Part shown: positions 9,734 to 19,710 of the stretch, in pieces
How the letters are laid out: each line of letters begins with the position of its first letter
Numbering within the stretch: position 1 is the first letter of the stretch
From: Phallusia fumigata
Taxonomy: Eukaryota > Chordata > Ascidiacea > Phlebobranchia > Ascidiidae
NCBI GenBank assembly: GCA_008931825.1
Contig: QXVZ01032436.1
Coordinates: 1 to 37,869, forward strand
DNA length: 37,869 bases
Reading direction: 5' to 3'
Translations under genes and position numbers: made by a program
The notes under the pieces: model-generated
The model's input: only the letters and a program-made list of their open reading frames with translations
Database searches by the model: none
What the model was told of the DNA's origin: nothing

Positions 9734-11020
9734 ATGTCAGTGTTGGGCAAGTTGAGCAAGAAGCACGGTGCATTAAACACAAGTGTGTGGCTGTTAAAGC
9801 AATCGAGAAAAACATTTTCATCAGAAAATGAATTGCCACCTATGGAGCACTTTCTGGCAAACATAGGCATGAAGGTAAGTTTGATCCAGTTTTACATTCT
9901 CTTTTTGCTAAATGTTTTTGCACTGCAGAATACAACGGCTGAAACAAAGGACCCAGCATCACCTAAACTAGATCAAATTGTATGTATGAAATGTTGATAT
10001 GTTAAGTTATAATACCTAGATTTATGTTTTTGTTATTGATTCTACAAAAAAGTAAATGCAAAGTAAATACATCTATTTATTTGTTTTGTAGCCTTCAAGC
10101 ATTTTTAATTTGCTTTTGGACTAATATTTTTTTAATTTCCAGGAGCATGCCACCACTGTTGAAGACAAGAAACCAAAGTCATTTGCAACGTTACTTCGAA
10201 ATTCCGGTTTCATTCATCTTGGTCAAATGAAAAATTCGTATGTTGTTGGGAAAATAATGGAGGTTCGACAAAAAAGAGTTTAATTTATTTGCAGATTATG
10301 GTGTCGTACTAAACATTTAACTGATTATGGTGTCAGACAAATTATGCTTGACAACTGATTCGGGTCCAGAGTCTTTAATTACCCCTGATATTGCCATTGC
10401 AACAAGAAATCTTAATGGTTTGCAGGTTCAAGACAACAATGCCTATGTTGACTTTGGGGGGAAATTTTACTTTGTTTGTGAAATACCTGAATTCAACAAT
10501 GCCGAATATCGCCGTGGGAGACTTGTTTCAGTTATACTTAAAGACTTTGAATTGTCAGCAAGGTAAGCACAAAAATTCCTGATGCAGAAATGTGATGAGT
10601 GTTGTTTAAAGGTTGGCTGAAATGCAAATAAGCACAATAGAACTTGTCCGAAACTAACTGCAAGAAAATTATTAAAAATTGCTTAAATGATTCTATCATG
10701 TTATCGTAATTGCTGTTGAGGTGCCTCCAGAGTCGAATGATAAAAAATGAATCTTATCATACTAACCCAGGGTTTACCCACGCTGTCTACATTGTAAAAG
10801 ACTAGATCTTGCTTATATTTTTGAGCGCTGTTATAAAAATTACTTGACATATTTTCGTTTCAAAATACACAGATTTTTAGGAGCATCGAAAGACACAACA
10901 TTACTTGAAGCTAGTGGATATATTGTTGGCTTGTTGCGAGAAAAACAAGCAAAACCCAGAGAAGAATCTGAATCTTGCAATCAATTAGATGAAAACTTGA
11001 CTCAATTAAATACAGTGTAG
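9734..11020 (+). CDS. MRPS28: Mitochondrial small ribosomal subunit protein bS1m (MRPS28)
   Basis: Five exons with matching phases: 9734-9874, 9929-9979, 10143-10262, 10426-10562, 10873-11020 (TAG); 198 residues, against about 187 in mammals. The conserved core starts SFATLLRNSGFIHLGQM, then VVGKIMEVQDNNAYVDFGGK, ending FELSARFLGASKDTTLLEA, which matches MRPS28 block by block (human: YIDFGGKF, LELTSRFLGATTDTTVLEA). It is a component of the mitochondrial 28S subunit and contains a diverged S1-like fold. The first exon (MSVLGKLSKKHGALNTSVWL) is basic and hydroxylated, suitable for mitochondrial import. The ATG at 9734 is the first in frame; upstream codons (GTG at 9710) are not standard starts. 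One donor (GAG|GTTCGA at 10263) is weak, but protein continuity (KIME|VQDNN) fixes it. Confidence 0.93.
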
Positions 11021-12493
11021 TGTTTGTGTCGTTTTTAAATATATTTCTACGTGTTTTGTGATGTTTGGTTTGATTTCCCTCTTCTAACCGATTGTTATCT
11101 TCAGTGGAAGGACAGTAAAAGACAAATTATGTTTACGTTTAGGTGACGATCTTATCTGTACGTTGCAACAACAATGGTGATGTNTTGCCGTAAAACTCGC
11201 TTTTAACATAAAGCACAATTCTTTATTTCAAGTTGATTTTACAAGGTCTTCAAACGTAATGTAGCAACACATAAGGTTGTTTAATCCAATGTACATTTTA
11301 GTTTGCTTGAAACACCAGAAAACATTGGTGATAAATGTTACTGAATTTGGGAGTTCCGCTACTTGTTGACATTGGGCCTTACCATAAAAACATTTCCATT
11401 CGCGTTGTGGATTGCAGGTTTAACATTTAGCTAGCGTCCAAGTTTTCACCGTTAACCACAACAAACATACTAAAATCGTCATTATGCGTCGTTTATTGTC
11501 GCCATTTTAATGGAAGAGAACAGCGCCTAAACTCTCCACGGTGATTGGCTAACAACTATCACGTGCGTATCGTCATGTCAACAATGATATAGCGAAATTG
11601 CGACACAAAAATATCTTTTTTATGTTTTCAGAATGGTTTGCCGAGTTTAGAATAANACAACTGTTTGTTGTCACGCAGCATTTCCTCTGCAGTTAAAAGA
11701 TCAAACAGCGCACAACATGTTACCAATAAAGCTTTACAGAGGGAACACAGGTTGCTGCCGACCACCGTGGTTGTTTACAGCTCTACATCAATACCACACC
11801 ACACCCAGGATGTTTGTTAAATAAAGAACAAAGCAGAACTGTGGCTTTTTAGTTTTGGGGTGAGTCACGATTGTGTTAATGAATTAAAATCTCGTTGCCG
11901 TAAAACTCGCTTTTAACATAAAGCACATTTCTTTATTTCAAGTCGATTTTACAAGGTCTTCAAACGCAACGTAGCAACACATAAGGTTGTTTAATCCAAT
12001 GTACATTTTAGTTTGCTTGAAACACCAGAAAACATTGGTGACAAATGTTACTGAATTTGGGAGTTCCGCTACTATAACGACAGAATATTTCTATTACTTG
12101 TTGACATTGGGCCTTACCATAAAAACATTTCCATTCGCGTTGTGGATTGCAGGTTTAACATTTAGCTAGCGTCCAAGTTTTCACCGTAAACCACAACAAA
12201 CATACTAAAATCGTCATTATGCGTCGTTTATTGTCGCCATTTTAATGGAAGCGAACAGCGCCTAAACTCTCCACGGTGATTGGCTAACAACTTATCACGT
12301 GCTTATCTTCATGTCAACAATGATACAGCGAAATTGCGACACAGAAATATCTTTTTTGCGTTTTCAGAATGGTTTGCCGAGTTTAGAATAAAAATTTACA
12401 ATTTTAAGTGTGTGAATTGCCCTGGATTAAATATCGTGTTTAAGCGTTTATAAGTAAAACGGAACAAAAAGTAAAACAAATATTTGTAATTAC
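11021..12493. other. Intergenic with a diverged tandem duplication, no gene seen
   Basis: Holds two n bases (11184, 11656) and a block present twice (11185-11655 and about 11897-12391). Both copies contain a CCAAT box in reverse (GATTGGCTAAC) and a CACGTG-like E-box (TATCACGTGC) in a row, which would suit a promoter, but I see no coding exon that clearly uses it. No convincing open frame on either strand. Confidence 0.5.
11185..12391. repeat. Diverged duplicate block, probable second haplotype
   Basis: 11185-11655 (bounded by n at both ends) aligns along its length to about 11897-12391. Differences are scattered substitutions of a few per cent plus a 22-base segment at about 12074-12095 that is absent from the first copy. 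The small contig 11185-11655 looks like the other allele of the second copy, laid in tandem. A true tandem duplication cannot be excluded from sequence alone. Confidence 0.75.
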
Positions 12494-12706
12494 CTTATTG
12501 ACGTCGCCCTCGGATATGAAAAAAGTTGGTAGATTGCAAAATAATCCGGTTCCCACCCCACACAGGGTGACCGCGAATAACAAAGACTTTTCCGACCTGG
12601 GAAGACGATTTCGTCTTTGAACTTGTAACAATGCATAAAGCGCGAAACCGTTTATGACGACACAACTTGTCATGAGGACACAAGCTACAGCTGTGCCTCC
12701 GTTCAT
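12494..12706 (-). CDS. Orphan first exon of a probable membrane protein
   Basis: An ATG exon of 71 codons (ATG at 12704-12706) ending at a donor AATAAG|GTAATT. It encodes two hydrophobic stretches, about residues 5-27 (ACVLMTSCVVINGFALYALL) and 42-65 (SLLFAVTLCGVGTGLFCNLP), separated by a short basic loop (QVQRRNRLPRSEK). The layout recalls TM1-loop-TM2 of a rhodopsin-like receptor (an NG in TM1), but the usual Asp of TM2 is missing. Reading through the donor gives 88 residues and a stop at 12440. No following exon was found to the left before the MRPS28 gene, though gaps lie there. A stop is in frame just upstream of the ATG. Product unknown. Confidence 0.35.
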
Positions 12707-14049
12707 CTTCCAAGCTTTCCCAGATTATTCCAAGTTATCTAAAAATATAACCAGCAGAATATTTAAATCGAAATCAGGGATATGAAACAGAAGCATTGTT
12801 TCAACAACGAGCAATTTCTAGATCACAATCGCCTACTTTGTCGTCTAAAAAATGCAACAAACCTGTTACCATAACTTAACATTAAAACCTTTTTGGTCCG
12901 TTATTTTAACTCCAGCCACACTGCTGCCACAGCGAAAGTAGTAAAAAGTTCCTTCGTACTTACAAGTGCAAAGAAGTCCTCATTCCTGGCAGTACAAATG
13001 ATCATCTTGTTTTTGACGGCTTTCCTGGGACTTCCAACAGCCCAATATAAAACTAGCATTGTGCGGTTTCCTCGAACTACGCGCAAATTTACGAGTTTGC
13101 TCAGTTGGTTCGCCATTAATAAAAGCCAGGTGACTATAAAGTACTTGTTGAGTTGACAGACAAAAAGGACCTTTAAACTCGTGTTAAACCCTGCACACGT
13201 TTGCCTATCCATAAACCACATCATATGATGTCATGTTTTCTATTAGTTGGCACACAAAGCGTGGTTGGGATGAATAAATTGTGAAGGTCACAATTTCAAC
13301 TTTTTGGCGGCAAAGTGCCAAATTTAGAGTTCGGCAAATAAAATCGCTGTGCGTAGCAACTAACTTAGGCAGAGAATTATTGCCTGCGCAAAGTGGGCGT
13401 TTTAACGAGCTTTGTGCAGTCAACCATATCAAGTTAGTTTCATAAAAGTCAACACTTCTATTTGGCAGCTGTGCCTGTGCATGTAGGAATTTCAGTAACA
13501 GGGAACAAAAAACAGAAATTTAAAATTACAACAACAAATGTTTTCAAAATAAGTTTATGCATACGTTTGTGACAATATATAGGTCAACTTTCATCACATT
13601 GTTGGACATTTTAGTATTAATAAACTTCTTAATTATTATGAAAAGTTAGATTTTATACCAAAGCATTTTCCAACAAAACCACCACAAACAAATAAAAGGT
13701 AAATCAACAAAAACTTTTTGCATGTAGAGTAATAAACTTAACACATATGCAACTGACAGCAGCGGTACATCAAACAACCAAATGTCGCTTCAATAAAATT
13801 GCATAAGCCACCACCAAAGGCACTTTCCACACTTGATAAAAAAATTACAACTTTTTACTGCACAGAAAACAAAGAAAAACTACAGTAGTACACGGAGAAC
13901 AGTAACATTACTTGTGACTATAATTGAAAATCTACTGTAATTGCAGTGATCAGCCAGAAGACAAACGTTCACTTTAAACAAACAAATTCTGCCTAACCCA
14001 AGCTTTTTTTGACACACCTCATATTTTTGTACCCATTAAAATAAACTAT
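12707..14049. other. Intergenic, about 1.3 kb, no confident gene
   Basis: A reverse-strand open stretch ending at 12964 with a strong donor (GCACTT|GTAAGT) and a possible start at about 13116 (MANQLSKLVN) could be an exon, but no partner exon or family is evident. The rest, to the SLC37A4-like stop codon, is AT-rich with no features seen. Confidence 0.4.
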
Positions 14050-16288
14050 TTAGTCCTCTTTGATTAGGTCTCCTATCCTACAGTTGAGAAACTGTGATAT
14101 GACAAAAAGTAACAAAGATATGATAATAGACAATTGACAAACTTGAAAGGAACCATTCCAAGAAAGTGATTGTTGCATTATAGAGAATGGAAGCCCTGCC
14201 AACATTAAGCCAATGTTTCCCATAAGTGCACAGTATGCATGCGATGACCCTGCAAAAATATGTGATATTAGAAGATTAATACAAAGACAGTCATTCATGT
14301 TTTAGGAGAATTACAAAATATTTTTTGTTTGCCTCATATAAGCAAATAAATGATTTAAGGATGTGAATCAATAATCTGGGGCATTACAGTAGTAAACCCC
14401 TTTTTATCTTTGAAGAACCTTTTACCCCTCCCCAAAACAACTTGGAACCAATTGTTTTTACCACCATCATTTTTTATTGCTTGTGTATTTGTTCACATGT
14501 ACTACTTGCTATGATTAAGTTGACATTATTTTGAATCCTTTAAGTAAACATTTATTGACGCAGGAAATTTTACCTGAGATGTCTGCAGCCGAACTTTCAA
14601 TAACCACAACTCCGACCAAATTAATGATGCTGTACATAGTAAAACCAATTATAAAGCCAAATATTGAAAGACTCATTTTCTGGTCTTCAGCATTCTGGAT
14701 GAGGTTTGTGAATGAAAAGAAGGATCCCAGCAAAACAACATGGCAAGCTATCATCCAACTATGCCTTGGTTGTCCTTTCTGTGTGAACCCATTCACAGCA
14801 ACAAGACGATCACTTATTATCCCTGCAAGGATAATGCATTGATATACATTGGAAAATACTTTAAAACACAATATTTCTTTTTTAATGCCAAATATTTATC
14901 ATGTAATATTTATTAATTTTTAGTTTTTACAAATTTATAAACACACACCAAGCTTGCGTTATCATAACCAATTTATTTCGGTTTTATAAATCAGCCTTGC
15001 AATTCAGCACCTGTTGTATGAGCTTAAGCAACACAGCATCCAATGTCATATGCTTGATCTTAAATTTTCAACACATACTGTACAGGGTAAAGGTCAAAGG
15101 TCACTGCCAAGGGCTACAAACTCTTACACACCATTACATCTACAAGGTCATACCTGATAAAATGCTTCCAATCAATCCACCAATCTCAACCATGCCAAGG
15201 AATGCACTTGACAGATGTTGATTAGATCCTTTATGCTGCAAAAAACACAAAAATTTTTTTGATAAAAATGCAACCTATTTGACCAAATCTCACAAAAACT
15301 TAATCACACACATGGCAAACAGCTTTTTTTGCACAAATAAACACTTGACCATTTTAGGAGCTTATTGCATTTTTTTACAGGACTTGACCAACCTCAATAA
15401 GATACAGGGATGACCAGTTGTCCACCACTCCCTTTATGAACAAACTCATCAAGAATCCGAAACACAGAATATAAGTGTAAACACTTGAGAAAACTCTTGT
15501 AATGGTCAGCTTGCCAGGTTTTCTGCTCATCGATTTGCTTTCTTTTTCAGGTTCTGGTTTATCTAGAGTTTTATCTCCAGTAATTTTGGCCAATGTCAAA
15601 CCAACGTCTTCTGGATGGTCTTTCAACACAAATAGTGTGACAGCTGCGAAGCCACATGACACAGTTCCAGATAGAGACATTATCAACCTCCAATTTCCTC
15701 CATTCCAATCCAACAAATACGCACAAGCAAGGGGCCCTATACTTGCTGGAACATTCATGCTCGTACTTAGAAGACTCCACATGCTTCCAAAGATTTTGGG
15801 TGAATACCATCTAATAAAAAACACTTACAAAATACACCCACATTTCATCTAAATTTTTGCAAAAATTTTTTGACAACTTAATTTACAACTTAAAAATGCA
15901 AAAATTAAACTCACCGTCTTACAATCTTCGCACATGACGGCCATCCTGGACCTTGCAGAAGTCCATTCGCAAATGCTAGCAGGCTAAAATATTTTGGGTC
16001 CGAAATACTAAATGCCACATTCACAATCCCAGTACAAAACAGGCCAGCGGCAAACATGATTCGAGGACTGAGTTGGTCTACTAACATCCCACTAACAAAC
16101 TTCCCAATGCTGTAAGCCATTGCAATGGAACTTAAAATTTCCCCAATCTCACTCATTTTCATTCCTTCACTTTTGACAACATTCGGAATAACAAATGAAA
16201 AAGCCCTCCGGTTGAAAATATACATCATGTACCCAGTGTACATGCATATTAGGAACGCCCATTGATAGGGAGATGTTAGTCCCAACAT
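14050..16288 (-). CDS. SLC37A4: Glucose-6-phosphate translocase (SLC37A4-like MFS transporter)
   Basis: Five exons: 15915-16288, 15393-15810, 15154-15235, 14574-14822, 14050-14249 (TAA); phases agree, 440 residues against about 429 in human. It is a major-facilitator transporter with about 12 membrane spans. Family signatures visible: FNRRAFSFVIP in TM1 (R27 aligns with human R28, which is mutated in glycogen storage disease Ib), SKFVSG-like GKFVSGMLVDQLSPR, LLQGPGWPSCAKIVRRWYSP (human GLGWPPCGKVLRKWF), LSTSMNVPASIGP, and LMLAGLPFSIMQQSLSW near the end. In vertebrates it moves glucose-6-phosphate into the ER lumen in exchange for phosphate, supplying glucose-6-phosphatase. The human protein ends in a KKXX ER signal (KKAE); here the end is LIKED, with only one Lys. 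An acceptor (CCTCAG) lies 6 bases before the ATG, so the leader is joined by cis or trans splicing. Confidence 0.92.
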
Positions 16289-16294
16289 TTTACC

Positions 16295-16906
16295 CTGAGG
16301 ATAAAAAATCCTGATATTAATAAATGCACTAAAGTTGAGGTTTGCCGAAATCTTTTTGATATATTTCGGTTGTCTACATTATTTATTGTGAAAAACAGTG
16401 CATTCAGCGCTTGCGACAAAACACTATTGCTAGGAATAAGTAAAATATCAAACACACCGTACCTGTAACAATAACGTTTTTGCAAACAAACGTAAACAAC
16501 TCCAACGTCAACAACGAATGCCGAACAAAAATCCCCTTACGTTTTTGAGGGTCACTACTGCTCAGTCAAGCTTGACGGAAAAATGTTTTTTCGACATCTT
16601 TATTTCAAGAAAACGTTTTTTTATTTGTTACAACTACAACATGTAGTTGCCGGGTTTAAAGACTAGTTACACCGTAGTCATAAAAAAGAACAAGTTCTGT
16701 TTATTTATTGGACAGTTACAAAATAAAAAAAATGTAATTTTTCACTTAATTGCCTTGATTGTTTTGCAACTATGGAAATATTGTTTTTGTTTGGACTGTA
16801 TTTTCTTTTCTTGTTTTTCAAAGATAAGAAAGAGTTAATAATTTTTACACAAACGACACCTCATGTTTTCCAGCATGGTCCTCGTAGCGAGGATAAATGT
16901 AGTTTT
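16295..16906. other. Intergenic between divergent SLC37A4-like and RPL28 genes
   Basis: About 600 bp that must contain the start regions of both divergently transcribed genes. T-rich and A-rich runs dominate; open frames at 16276-16485, 16647-16838 and 16772-16966 have no recognisable content. Confidence 0.5.
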
Positions 16907-16931
16907 CCTTTTCGTGGAGTTTGCGAAGAAC
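16907..16931 (+). promoter_or_regulatory. Probable 5'TOP start and leader exon of RPL28
   Basis: A C-initiated pyrimidine tract (CCTTTTC at 16907-16913) begins a short stretch ending at a strong donor (GAAGAAC|GTGAGT, exon end 16931). The matching acceptor is ACATTCCACAG at 17184-17194, 14 bases before the RPL28 ATG. Animal ribosomal protein mRNAs typically start with such a terminal oligopyrimidine tract, which mediates growth-dependent translation through mTOR/LARP1. The assignment to this gene is inference from position, motif and splice sites. Confidence 0.5.
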
Positions 16932-17208
16932 GTGAGTCGAAATTTTTGCTTATGCTAATAAATTAACAAATAATCGACCAAATACAAACATAAACTAGTT
17001 GGACGCACCAAAATAGGTTTAAAATCATTCCTACAACGCATATGTTCTTTAAAACTAGCGTAGAATGTAATGATTCTTCTAAGTGAAAAAACTAGTTTGA
17101 TGCAAAATTAGCCGTTGTGTAAAGTCCTTTGGCAAAGAATGTGTTGTGACTTATTTATCAACAAAAATTCTCGTGAGTGTGTTACATTCCACAGAAGGGA
17201 CATTAAAG

Positions 17209-18277
17209 ATGTCGTCACACTTGCAATGGATGATTATTCGCAACAACTCTTGCTTCCTGATGAAAAGGAACAAGACACAATTTACCAAAGAACCAAATAA
17301 TCTGAAAAGCAAGAACAGCTTCAGGTGAGACAAGACTCAAGACTAGAACTGAATTGTGACAATTGTTTTTCACCAATTTTGCTCAAGAAGTCAATAACAC
17401 TATCATAACTTGTGTTCTGTGCCATTTTCTTGTTAAATATTATGAGAAATTTACAATATTAGAAATAATATTACAAAGTTTCGGTTTTATTTGAAAGAAG
17501 TTGTTTTGTTTGAATCAAACCATTTAATGTCTATAGCTGCTGTATTTTTTGTTTCAATGTTTCTTTGATTTGATTTTAGATTTAACGGACTTGTTCACAA
17601 GAAAACTGTCGGTGTTGAAGCTGCTGAGAATGGCAAAGGAGTTGTTCTTGTCACCAAGAAGCCAAAGTGTAAGGTTCTTTACTGATTGGACCAGTGTCAT
17701 CAGCCCTGACAAATTGTCTGTTCTTTACAACTTAAAAATAGTACTTTTACCTATTAAACAGATTCAGAATAAGGCATTTAGTTTTTTTGGTCCATTGTTT
17801 TTTTGGTCCATATTTCATTTGCTGCAGTATTTATTTTTATTCATAACTTTCCTATCTACATGACACTTAAACATTTAAAGTTTTACTCTTTCCAATTTAA
17901 AAGTCGCATTGAAGAACAGTTTCATACCAGGTTACTGCCATGTAAATCTGTTTTGAATTAAATTTGCTCAAGCATAAATAGTCATCCCCTTTGCAGACAA
18001 CCTCTAGTTTTGTTTTGGAATTAAAATGAATCAAATAATTATTTGGTCAAAAACAATTATGATTGTGATGTCCACATTGCAAACGACCTCCACTTTTTCA
18101 GGTGTAAAGAAACCAGGAAAATCCTTCAACCGTGTAACTCTCAGTCGAGGATCAAGAAAATCCCTCCAGTCGATCAGCAAAACCATCCGTAAAAGCCGTT
18201 ACAGGAAAGATTTGAAGATGGCAGCTTTGAGACGAGCATCGGCAATTCTTAGAAGTCAAAAGACCTCTGCTAAGTGA
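17209..18277 (+). CDS. RPL28: Large-subunit ribosomal protein eL28 (RPL28)
   Basis: Three coding exons: 17209-17324, 17580-17668, 18102-18277 (TGA); phases agree, 126 residues against 137 in human. The start [20 protein letters not shown] matches human [20 protein letters not shown]. Later blocks also match: [37 protein letters not shown], and the C-terminal [20 protein letters not shown]. It is a cytosolic 60S ribosome component, strongly basic. The end (KTSAK) is about ten residues shorter than human. The middle exon joins at codon TGT (KPKC|VKKPG), a region that is variable in the family. The gene lies divergently from the SLC37A4-like gene and is followed closely by a poly(A) signal. Confidence 0.94.
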
Positions 18278-18280
18278 TCC

Positions 18281-18286
18281 AATAAA
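18281..18286 (+). terminator. Poly(A) signal of RPL28
   Basis: Canonical AATAAA four bases after the RPL28 stop codon, in line with the very short 3' UTRs common in ribosomal protein genes. Confidence 0.8.
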
Positions 18287-19082
18287 TTGTGGTCATGCGA
18301 TTGTGAGGTTTTGACAATCTTTAGAGTAGGGAAGACAAAGGTGGTTTTACTAGTTTTACTATAATTCAGAAAATGCAAGTGACTGCCAAATCAGTGCTTT
18401 CTGGTTTTTCATTGAGGAAAAGTAGTGCAAACAAAAGATTTTAGTCGCGTTTGCTCTTTACATGCTGCAAGGAGCCTGGCTGAGTCTGTTGGGTATGCAA
18501 GACTGAAAAAGCTTGACCTTGATACGGGTATGCTGGGACCTGAGTTCGTTGGAAAGTGTTGTGTGCAAATTTGGTTGTCTTGTAGTGATCGGTTCGCGAG
18601 ATATTTGGGTTGAAAGAGGGCACTTTTTTGTTTGCTGGGTCGTTTTTCACGCTGTTTGCTCAAAGAACTCAGGATCTGTTGGGTAATTTACCGAATCCGA
18701 CCGGATAAACTGGTAAATTATAAAGTGCAAACATTAAAACTGCTACCTGGCAAAGTTAAATATTGCTTGCATGCGCCTAAAATAGAAACTCTTTTGGCAA
18801 GGGTATCCTAGTCTTCAGGCACCAAGCGCGCGGGCAGACAAAATTTGTCCGGCGAGAAGAGGTTAGTATTTTTCAAACAAATTTGCCGAAACCAAGCTTT
18901 AAGCAATTACGTCTGTGGTTTAAATTCCCAATGAAACAACCTTAAAAATTGTGACGCAGCATTTTATTTTGTGTCACGTGAATACGTGAAGACAGCGGGA
19001 TGTTTACAAAGTTCCGAGTGTTTCAGGAATAAAGCTTTGACGGTCTGTAAAAGCTAATCGAATTAAACCCATGCAAGCATAA
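18287..19082. other. Intergenic between RPL28 and COX16
   Basis: About 0.8 kb. Overlapping open frames at 18409-18663 on both strands show no domain. The last 150 bp contain GTCACGTG (18974-18981), an E-box of the kind often seen upstream of housekeeping genes, which may belong to the COX16 promoter. Confidence 0.45.
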
Positions 19083-19424
19083 ATGGAGAAACTTATTAAT
19101 TCGACAAAGAGGTTATTTGCAAATGAACATTTCAAATACGGTTCGTCGTTTCTCACATTCATGGTTGTTGCATGGCTAGGAATGGTCGAATTTGCAAAGA
19201 TCCGCTATGATTTAAAGGAGCATCAGGGCAAAGCCGCAGAACTGGACGAAAAAGCGAAGGAATTTGGACTCGAAAGAAAACCACGGCAATCTATCGAAGA
19301 ACTTTATCAGGAGGTTGTTGAACAGAAAAACCTGGACGAGTGGAAAAATGTGCGAGGACCACGACCTGGTGAAAATTCGCGACTGATACAAGAACAGCAG
19401 AGAGTGCAAAGTAGTAAACAGTAG
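19083..19424 (+). CDS. COX16: Cytochrome c oxidase assembly protein COX16
   Basis: Intronless, 113 residues (human 106). One membrane span at about residues 20-36 (YGSSFLTFMVVAWLGMVEF) follows a short basic N terminus; the family hallmark after the span, FAKIRYDL, corresponds to human FSQIRYDA, and the conserved end DEWKNVRGPRPGEN matches human DDWKNIRGPRPWED. COX16 is anchored in the mitochondrial inner membrane and helps to deliver copper-loaded COX2 to COX1 during complex IV assembly. The middle is Glu/Lys-rich and helical. The ATG at 19083 is preceded by a stop in frame (ATAAATGG). No clear AATAAA in the first 100 bases downstream. Confidence 0.92.
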   Translation: MEKLINSTKRLFANEHFKYGSSFLTFMVVAWLGMVEFAKIRYDLKEHQGKAAELDEKAKEFGLERKPRQSIEELYQEVVEQKNLDEWKNVRGPRPGENSRLIQEQQRVQSSKQ

Positions 19425-19710
19425 CAAAGAAATCGAATTTGTTGGATCATTAACAAGATTTTTAAACTTGACTTTGCACTGTGTCACTTAATTTGTTTGA
19501 TTTGATGTTTATTGTCATGATTTGGTACTGTGATTTAAAGGTGCCCATATTTTTGTGGGCTTAAAACCTGAGTAAAAATGTTCATAAAAGCCCAACTAGA
19601 CCATAACACGAAGTGTATCTTATTTTTTGCTTTTAACTGTAGCAAATATCCTTAAGCTAACATGGTTTGGTGAATCAATTGTATGTTACTAAGCAAAAAT
19701 TCATGCTGCA
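19425..19710. other. Short intergenic region between COX16 and HSD17B7-like gene
   Basis: Under 300 bp between two genes on the same strand. AT-rich; contains COX16 3' UTR and the leader of the next gene. No specific motif recognised. Confidence 0.5.

Noticed and set aside
12901-13224. Reverse open frame with a strong donor at its end (GCACTT|GTAAGT)
   Set aside because: Only the donor supports it; the joined reading frame finds no family and the next acceptor leads to an early stop. Kept as a note in the intergenic entry.
16772-16966. Open frame ending SFPFRGVCEE before a GTGAGT donor
   Set aside because: The donor is better explained as the end of an untranslated RPL28 leader; the peptide resembles nothing and the upstream part is low complexity.
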